Shown here: positions 60,223 to 64,000 of the stretch, piece by piece
How the letters are laid out: the number at the start of each line of letters is the position of its first letter
Position numbering within the stretch: position 1 is the first letter of the stretch
Source: Pelomonas sp. Root1444
Lineage (GTDB): Bacteria > Pseudomonadota > Gammaproteobacteria > Burkholderiales > Burkholderiaceae_C
Length of the DNA stretch: 64,000 bases
Reading direction: 5' to 3'
NCBI RefSeq assembly: GCF_001426885.1
Contig: NZ_LMFP01000003.1
Span: 1,113,701-1,177,700, forward strand
The notes under the pieces: generated by a model
The model's input: the letters and a program-made list of their open reading frames with translations, nothing else
What the model was told of the DNA's origin: nothing
Database searches by the model: none
Translations under genes and position numbers: made by a program

Positions 60223-60748
60223 ACTGCGCGTGCTGGCGGCGCTGCAGCGTCGTGCTGCGGCTCATCGCTTCGAAGCTGACGCGCGCATGCGCATGCATGA
60301 TGGCAATGCCCAGCGCGTCCGCCGCGTCCTTGCCGGGCAGGCCCGGCAGGTTGAGCAGGCGCTGCACCATGGCCTGGATCTGCTCCTTCTTCGCGTGGCC
60401 GTGGCCCACGATGGCCTTCTTCATCTGCAGCGCCGTGTACTCGCTGACGAGCAGGTCGGCCGACACCAGCGCCGTGATCGCCGCGCCGCGCGCCTGGCCC
60501 AGCAGCAGCGTGGACTGCGGGTTGACGTTGACGAAGACGATCTCGACCGCGGCGCACTGCGGCTGGTAGCGCGCCGTCACCTCGCGGATGCCGTCGAACA
60601 GGATCTTCAAGCGCGCCGGCAGGTCGCCGGTGTCGACGGCGCTGGTCTTGATGGTGCCGCTGGCGACATAGGCCAGCCGCGGGCCGTCCGCTTCGATGAC
60701 GCCAAAGCCGGTGGTCTGCAAGCCGGGATCGATACCGAGAATCCTCAT
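60200..60748 (-). CDS. ruvC: Crossover junction endodeoxyribonuclease RuvC
   Basis: 182 residues. Holliday-junction resolvase with acidic active site: Asp7 in LGIDPGL, Glu in AVEIVFVN (about 68), and the C-terminal [13 protein letters not shown] pair. Start MRILGID at 60748. The first 15 codons are duplicated 143 bp upstream with only synonymous differences; in this intact copy five of those codons end in the less GC-rich base for this genome (ATT, GGT, GAT) or are otherwise less favoured (CCC, TTG). See the repeat entry. The gene would otherwise overlap cdsA directly. Confidence 0.96.
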   Translation of the reverse strand: MRILGIDPGLQTTGFGVIEADGPRLAYVASGTIKTSAVDTGDLPARLKILFDGIREVTARYQPQCAAVEIVFVNVNPQSTLLLGQARGAAITALVSADLLVSEYTALQMKKAIVGHGHAKKEQIQAMVQRLLNLPGLPGKDAADALGIAIMHAHARVSFEAMSRSTTLQRRQHAQFKGGRTY

Positions 60749-60893
60749 CGCTGCCAAATGCCCATCAAGGTGACCGTGGCAAGGCTTCTGTGCAGGCTCA
60801 TGAGCGCAAAGCGCTCGTGAAGTCGCGACAGCGACGGGCCGAAGCTAAAGCCGGTGGTCTGCAGGCCCGGGTCGATGCCGAGGATCCTCATCG
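60704..60893 (-). repeat. Duplicated ruvC 5' end flanking a ~96-bp hairpin-bearing insert
   Basis: Copy 1 (60704-60750) is the start of intact ruvC; copy 2 (60847-60893) reads [15 protein letters not shown] too. Over 47 bp they differ at five positions, all synonymous. Copy 2 uses the host-preferred codons (ATC, GGC, GAC, CCG, CTG) and its ATG overlaps the cdsA stop (ATGA), so it looks like the original start. The insert 60751-60846 has hairpins GAGCGC-AAA-GCGCTC (near 60803) and GTCGC-GACA-GCGAC (near 60823). From copy 2 an open frame of 48 codons runs into the insert and ends with TGA overlapping the ruvC ATG. Confidence 0.9.
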
Positions 60894-61886
60894 ATACCCC
60901 AGCGGCAGCTGGAAATACCAGCGCGCCGAATGGAAGAACACGGGCGCCGCAAAGCACAACACGGCGATGCGGTCCAGCAGGCCGACCGCGCCGGTGATGG
61001 AGCTGCGGTTGCCCCAGTAGCGCACGCCGGCGTCCTTCTTCAGCGCCTTCATGACGAGGCCGCCGAAACCTGCCGCGGCGGCGGTCAGGAAGGCCATGCC
61101 CAGCGCCTGGCCGGCCTTGAACGGCGTGATCCAGAACAGCAGCCCGCCGGCCAATGAACCGGTCAGCGTGCCTATCCACCAGGCGCGCATCGAGAAGCTG
61201 CGGCTGATGCGCCGCGCCACCGGCCGCCGGCGCAGCGTGCGCGTGGCGATCTCCTGCGCGATCTGCGAGGACGCCACCACCATGACGAGGAAGAACAGCA
61301 GGAAGGCGCCGCGGCCGGTGTAGCCGGGGAAGTCCAGCAGCAGCAGCGCCGGCGCGTGCGACAGGCCGTAGACGCAGACCATCACGCCCCACTGGATCTT
61401 GGCGTTGCGCTCCAGGTACTGGCGCGGGTCATCGGCGAAGGCGCTGACGATGGGCAGCGCCAGGAAGCCGTAGACCGGCAGGAAGACGGTGAACAGGTCG
61501 AAGAAGCGCGTGCCGCAGATCATGTACTGCACCGGCAGCAGCACGAAGAAGGCGACGATCAGCGTGCGGTGGTCGCTGCGCTGCGTGTGCACGAGAGTGA
61601 TGAACTCGCGCAGCGCCAGGAAGGAGAACAGCGCGAACAGCAGCGTCGCGCCCAGCGGCCCGGAGATCCACGCGACCCAGAACATGCAGCCGCCGATCCA
61701 GGCCGCGCGCAGGTCGCGGCGCACGCGCTCCCAGGCCAGCTCGGATGCGCGGCGCGCGTCGTCGTCCTCGCGCTCGCGCAGCGAGTTCAGGAACAGGCCG
61801 ATCGTCAGCAGCATCAGGAAGCCGAACAGCACGACGAAGAGCAGCGCCACCTGCTCGCTGGCGCTCAAGGCTTTCAGCCAGCGCAT
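60888..61886 (-). CDS. cdsA: Phosphatidate cytidylyltransferase
   Basis: 332 residues, about eight transmembrane helices. Makes CDP-diacylglycerol from phosphatidate and CTP. C-terminal signature region is visible: GGLVMKALKKDAGVRYWG and GAVGLLDRIAVLCFAAPVFF. This length and the N-terminal extension (RWLKALSASEQVALLFVVLFG) are those of the cdsA-like group next to plsC in many betaproteobacteria. Overlaps plsC upstream by 1 bp (TGATG) and the displaced ruvC start downstream by 4 bp. Confidence 0.9.
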   Translation of the reverse strand: MRWLKALSASEQVALLFVVLFGFLMLLTIGLFLNSLREREDDDARRASELAWERVRRDLRAAWIGGCMFWVAWISGPLGATLLFALFSFLALREFITLVHTQRSDHRTLIVAFFVLLPVQYMICGTRFFDLFTVFLPVYGFLALPIVSAFADDPRQYLERNAKIQWGVMVCVYGLSHAPALLLLDFPGYTGRGAFLLFFLVMVVASSQIAQEIATRTLRRRPVARRISRSFSMRAWWIGTLTGSLAGGLLFWITPFKAGQALGMAFLTAAAAGFGGLVMKALKKDAGVRYWGNRSSITGAVGLLDRIAVLCFAAPVFFHSARWYFQLPLGYR

Positions 61887-62536
61887 CAGTCGGCCTCCGC
61901 CAGGCGCCCGACCTGGGTCGGATCGGGCCGCTGCTCCATGACCGCCTCGCGGGCGCGGCACAGGAAGTCGGCCTTGCTCTCGCCTGGCAACAGCTGGATG
62001 GGCGCGCCGAACGTGACCGTGCACAGGATGGGCACCGGCACGACCTCGCCCTTGGGCATGACGCGCTGCACGTTGTCGATCCAGGTCGGGATCAGCGGCA
62101 CGTGCGGGAACTGCTCGGCGAGGTGGTAGATGCCGCTCTTGAAGGGCTGCGGGTTGCCCTTGTTGGAGCGGGTGCCTTCCGGAAAGATGACCAGCGAGTC
62201 GCCGTTCGCGAGCGCCTCGACGAGCGGCTCCAGCGGGTCTTCGTCGGGGTTGGCGCGGGTGCGGCTGACGTAAATGGCGTTGAAGACCTCGGTCGTCAGC
62301 CAGCGCCTGAAGGCGCTCTTGGTCCAGTAGTCGCGCGCGGCGATGGCGCGGGTCTGCGCGCGCAGCTCATGCGGGAAGGCGGCCCAGATCAGGACGAGAT
62401 CGAAGTGACTCTGGTGGTTGGCGATGTAGATGCGCTGCTCGGCTTGTGGCGGGCAGCCCTTCCAGTGGCCCTGCGCACCCGTGATGAGCCGGGCGATGGA
62501 GGCGAGCAACTGGCCGGTGAGAGCGGCTGGCGTCAT
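61886..62536 (-). CDS. 1-acyl-sn-glycerol-3-phosphate acyltransferase family protein
   Basis: 216 residues of the PlsC family: catalytic NHQSHFDLVLIW (HxxxxD), FPEGTRSNKG and PLIPTWID. Makes phosphatidate, the substrate of the CdsA-like enzyme encoded by the next, overlapping gene; coupling by TGATG supports a shared pathway. The start MTPAALTGQ at 62536 is preferred to an in-frame start nine residues earlier. Confidence 0.9.
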   Translation of the reverse strand: MTPAALTGQLLASIARLITGAQGHWKGCPPQAEQRIYIANHQSHFDLVLIWAAFPHELRAQTRAIAARDYWTKSAFRRWLTTEVFNAIYVSRTRANPDEDPLEPLVEALANGDSLVIFPEGTRSNKGNPQPFKSGIYHLAEQFPHVPLIPTWIDNVQRVMPKGEVVPVPILCTVTFGAPIQLLPGESKADFLCRAREAVMEQRPDPTQVGRLAEAD

Positions 62537-62578
62537 GGGGCGGATTATCAGTGCCGCCCTCACCTCGGATAGCCGGGC

Positions 62579-63472
62579 TTACCAGTCGTCGCCACCGCCG
62601 CCGCTGAAGTCACCGCCGGCGTCGCCGCCACCACCCCAGCCGTCGCCGCTGCCGAAGTCGATGTCGCGCTGGGTCAGCTCGGTTGCGGCGCTATCGCCGC
62701 CGCTGAAGCTGCCGGGAATGAGGCCTCCCGCGGTGCCCGCACCGGCATCGGCCTGGTGCGCCGTGCCGCGCTCGTCATGGCCGCCATTGAGCAGCCGCTC
62801 GGCCAGCATGCCGGCCGCCACACCGCCGGCCGCGGCGAGGCCCACGCCCATCAGGCCCGAGCCGCCGCCCGCCATCGGGCCTTGCTGGGGCATGCCAGGG
62901 GCATAGCCGCCGCCCATGCCGTAGCCGCCGGCCATCGCCGGCTGTGCGGCCGGCGCAGCCGCGCGGCGGCGCATCCAGCTCGCGGCCAGCGCGATGAAGG
63001 CGATCGCGCCGACGACCAGCATCCAGACCGGCACGCCGCCGCCGCTCGACGATTCGGCCGCCGTGGCCGGCGCAACGCGTTGCTGTGGCGGTGGCGCGGT
63101 GGCCTCCAGCGGCGTCGGCGCGGCCGGCTTGGCAGCCGCGATCTGCTCGCGCTGCAGCAGCTGCTCGAAGGCCTTGAACTTGGCGGGGTCGGCGAACTTG
63201 ATGGCCGGGTCCAGCGAGCGCGCGCGACGCGTGTGCTCGGCCGCCTCGTTGAACTGGCGCTCGTGCGCCAGGATCTCGGCCAGCACGTAGTGGGCGCGGG
63301 CACTGTCGGGCTTGGCCGTGACGACCTCGCGCATCATCTTCTCGGCGCCCGCATAGTCGCCGCGCTGCGCGGCGGCCTGCACCTGGTCGACGGTAGGCAG
63401 CGCCTGCACGGCGCCTGTCCACAACACCGCCAGCAGGCCCAGGCAGGCCAGCAGGAATCGGGGGTACTTCAT
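62579..63472 (-). CDS. Exported TPR protein with membrane anchor and Gly-rich tail
   Basis: 297 residues. Sec signal (MKYPRFLLACLGLLAVLWTGAVQA), a pair of tetratricopeptide-like helices (about 28-110: AAAQRGDYAGAEKMMREVVTAKPDSARAHYVLAEILAHERQFNEAAEHTRRA), a transmembrane helix (VPVWMLVVGAIAFIALAAS, about 148-166), then Gly/Met-rich and Gly/Asp-rich regions ending GGDFSGGGGDDW. The tail resembles that of TPM-domain proteins, but no TPM domain is present. Probably an inner-membrane scaffold; function unknown. Confidence 0.78.
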   Translation of the reverse strand: MKYPRFLLACLGLLAVLWTGAVQALPTVDQVQAAAQRGDYAGAEKMMREVVTAKPDSARAHYVLAEILAHERQFNEAAEHTRRARSLDPAIKFADPAKFKAFEQLLQREQIAAAKPAAPTPLEATAPPPQQRVAPATAAESSSGGGVPVWMLVVGAIAFIALAASWMRRRAAAPAAQPAMAGGYGMGGGYAPGMPQQGPMAGGGSGLMGVGLAAAGGVAAGMLAERLLNGGHDERGTAHQADAGAGTAGGLIPGSFSGGDSAATELTQRDIDFGSGDGWGGGGDAGGDFSGGGGDDW

Positions 63473-63580
63473 GGCAACACTCCTCCAACCAACGCCCGCG
63501 CGACAGACGCGCGGAACGGCACAAGTTTGCGATCCGGATCTGACGCCGGGCCGTCGGCTTTCAAGGCTTTACCTGTAGGA

Positions 63581-63970
63581 CTAGAACCAGTAGTCCGCGA
63601 CGCAGCGCCCGTCGCGCGGCAGGTCGTCGAAGGTGTCGAGGCCGTCGAAGTGGTCGATGGGAATCGCCGCGACCGCCTCGGGCTCCGCCAGGCGCAGGTT
63701 GACGGCGATGCGGCGGCGGCCATCCGCCTCCAGCCGCAGCCCGCGCCAGTGCGTCACGCAGCCGCAGGCGGGGCAGAAGTGGAACTCCAGCGCCTTGCCG
63801 CGCACATAGGCCTGCGTGGCGCCGGTCACGTGGATGCCTTCGTCCACATGGTCGTAGGCCCAGAGCGTGCCGTAGCGCCGGCAGGCGGTGCAGTTGCACG
63901 CAGTGGCGCCGTCGGGCTGGCCATCGAAGCGCCAGCGCACGCTGCCGCACAGGCAGGAACCTTCGATCAT
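63581..63970 (-). CDS. GFA (DUF636, glutathione-dependent formaldehyde-activating-like) protein
   Basis: 129 residues with the Mss4-like zinc fold: GSCLCGSVRW, CNCTACRRYGTLWAY and FCPACGCVTHW give seven cysteines for two zinc sites. Members often act on glutathione adducts, but most have no proven activity. GGAGG lies nine bases before the ATG at 63970. A possible upstream gene ends between the ribosome-binding site and this start, so it is likely the downstream gene of an operon. Confidence 0.88.
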   Translation of the reverse strand: MIEGSCLCGSVRWRFDGQPDGATACNCTACRRYGTLWAYDHVDEGIHVTGATQAYVRGKALEFHFCPACGCVTHWRGLRLEADGRRRIAVNLRLAEPEAVAAIPIDHFDGLDTFDDLPRDGRCVADYWF

Positions 63971-63974
63971 GGCG

Positions 63975-64000
63975 TCAGGCCTCCAGGGACTGGGCGGCCG
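63975..64000 (-). CDS. Possible 3' end of an upstream gene (partial)
   Basis: The last 26 bases read AAQSLEA and TGA on the minus strand, with the stop lying just before the GFA start codon. The frame looks coding in composition, but it is too short to identify. Confidence 0.3.

Noticed and set aside
1-64000. tRNA, rRNA, riboswitch or prophage genes
   Set aside because: None could be recognised by eye on either strand; a covariance-model scan would be needed for small RNAs.

Overview
This 64 kb window is high-GC chromosomal DNA from a betaproteobacterium. The likeliest group is Burkholderiales of the Rubrivivax/Leptothrix/Roseateles/Ideonella type. I infer this from protein families (MsrPQ, TtcA beside FolB, a PhaF-like phasin, a PEP-CTERM protein, a FadN/FadA/FadE-type beta-oxidation operon, SmdAB-type ABC pair) and very strong G/C-ending codon use; no rRNA or tRNA is present to confirm it. 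Genes are closely packed, with many 1-4 nt start/stop overlaps.

Layout. 1-314: the trailer end of a CRISPR array that continues off the left edge; no cas genes are visible. 0.4-7.6 kb: periplasmic methionine sulfoxide repair (msrP-msrQ), an unusual flavoprotein-FolB fusion, ttcA, a DUF4136 lipoprotein, glmU. 7.6-18.9 kb: mixed housekeeping and hypothetical genes (BON-domain protein, PhyH dioxygenase, EamA exporter with a divergent AsnC regulator, truncated haemoglobin, penicillin-binding protein 1A, an amidohydrolase coupled to a large unknown membrane protein). 19-25 kb: a RAYT-type Y1 transposase with an altered HUH motif, small genes, an Atm1-type ABC exporter, a frameshifted PAS chemoreceptor, a thioesterase. 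25.3-27.2 kb: a secreted PL4 rhamnogalacturonan lyase. 27.7-37.1 kb: one long minus-strand fatty acid beta-oxidation operon headed by a TetR regulator with a perfect palindromic operator in its promoter. 37.3-41.5 kb: HNH endonuclease, lipoprotein, then an overlapping minus-strand trio (GNAT, saccharopine-dehydrogenase-like reductase, frameshifted nitrilase-family hydrolase). 41.7-47.4 kb: a fatty acyl-CoA reductase-like two-domain SDR, phasin, patatin lipase and a calpain-like protease. 47.4-54.3 kb: UbiH-family hydroxylase, a two-gene ABC exporter, a low-GC orphan gene, a sodium:solute symporter. 54.4-57.9 kb: a secreted LTD/EEP/RTX nuclease and a PEP-CTERM protein. 58-64 kb: PaiB-like and MocR-like regulators, ruvC-cdsA-plsC, a TPR protein and a GFA-family protein.

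Two things stand out. (1) A dispersed, hairpin-rich intergenic element of about 140 bp occurs in three full copies and one deleted copy. Each sits directly on the 3' end of a gene in the same relative orientation, in three cases supplying the stop codon, and its stems differ between copies by compensatory base changes. (2) The 5' end of ruvC is duplicated: a displaced native-looking start still overlaps cdsA, while the intact gene has a start region that differs only at synonymous positions and uses less GC-rich codons, with about 100 bp of hairpin-bearing DNA between. This looks like the scar of an element that inserts at the ruvC start and regenerates the gene, though a strain-chimera assembly error must be excluded. 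Two single-base frameshifts in otherwise intact genes add to the need for read-level checking.
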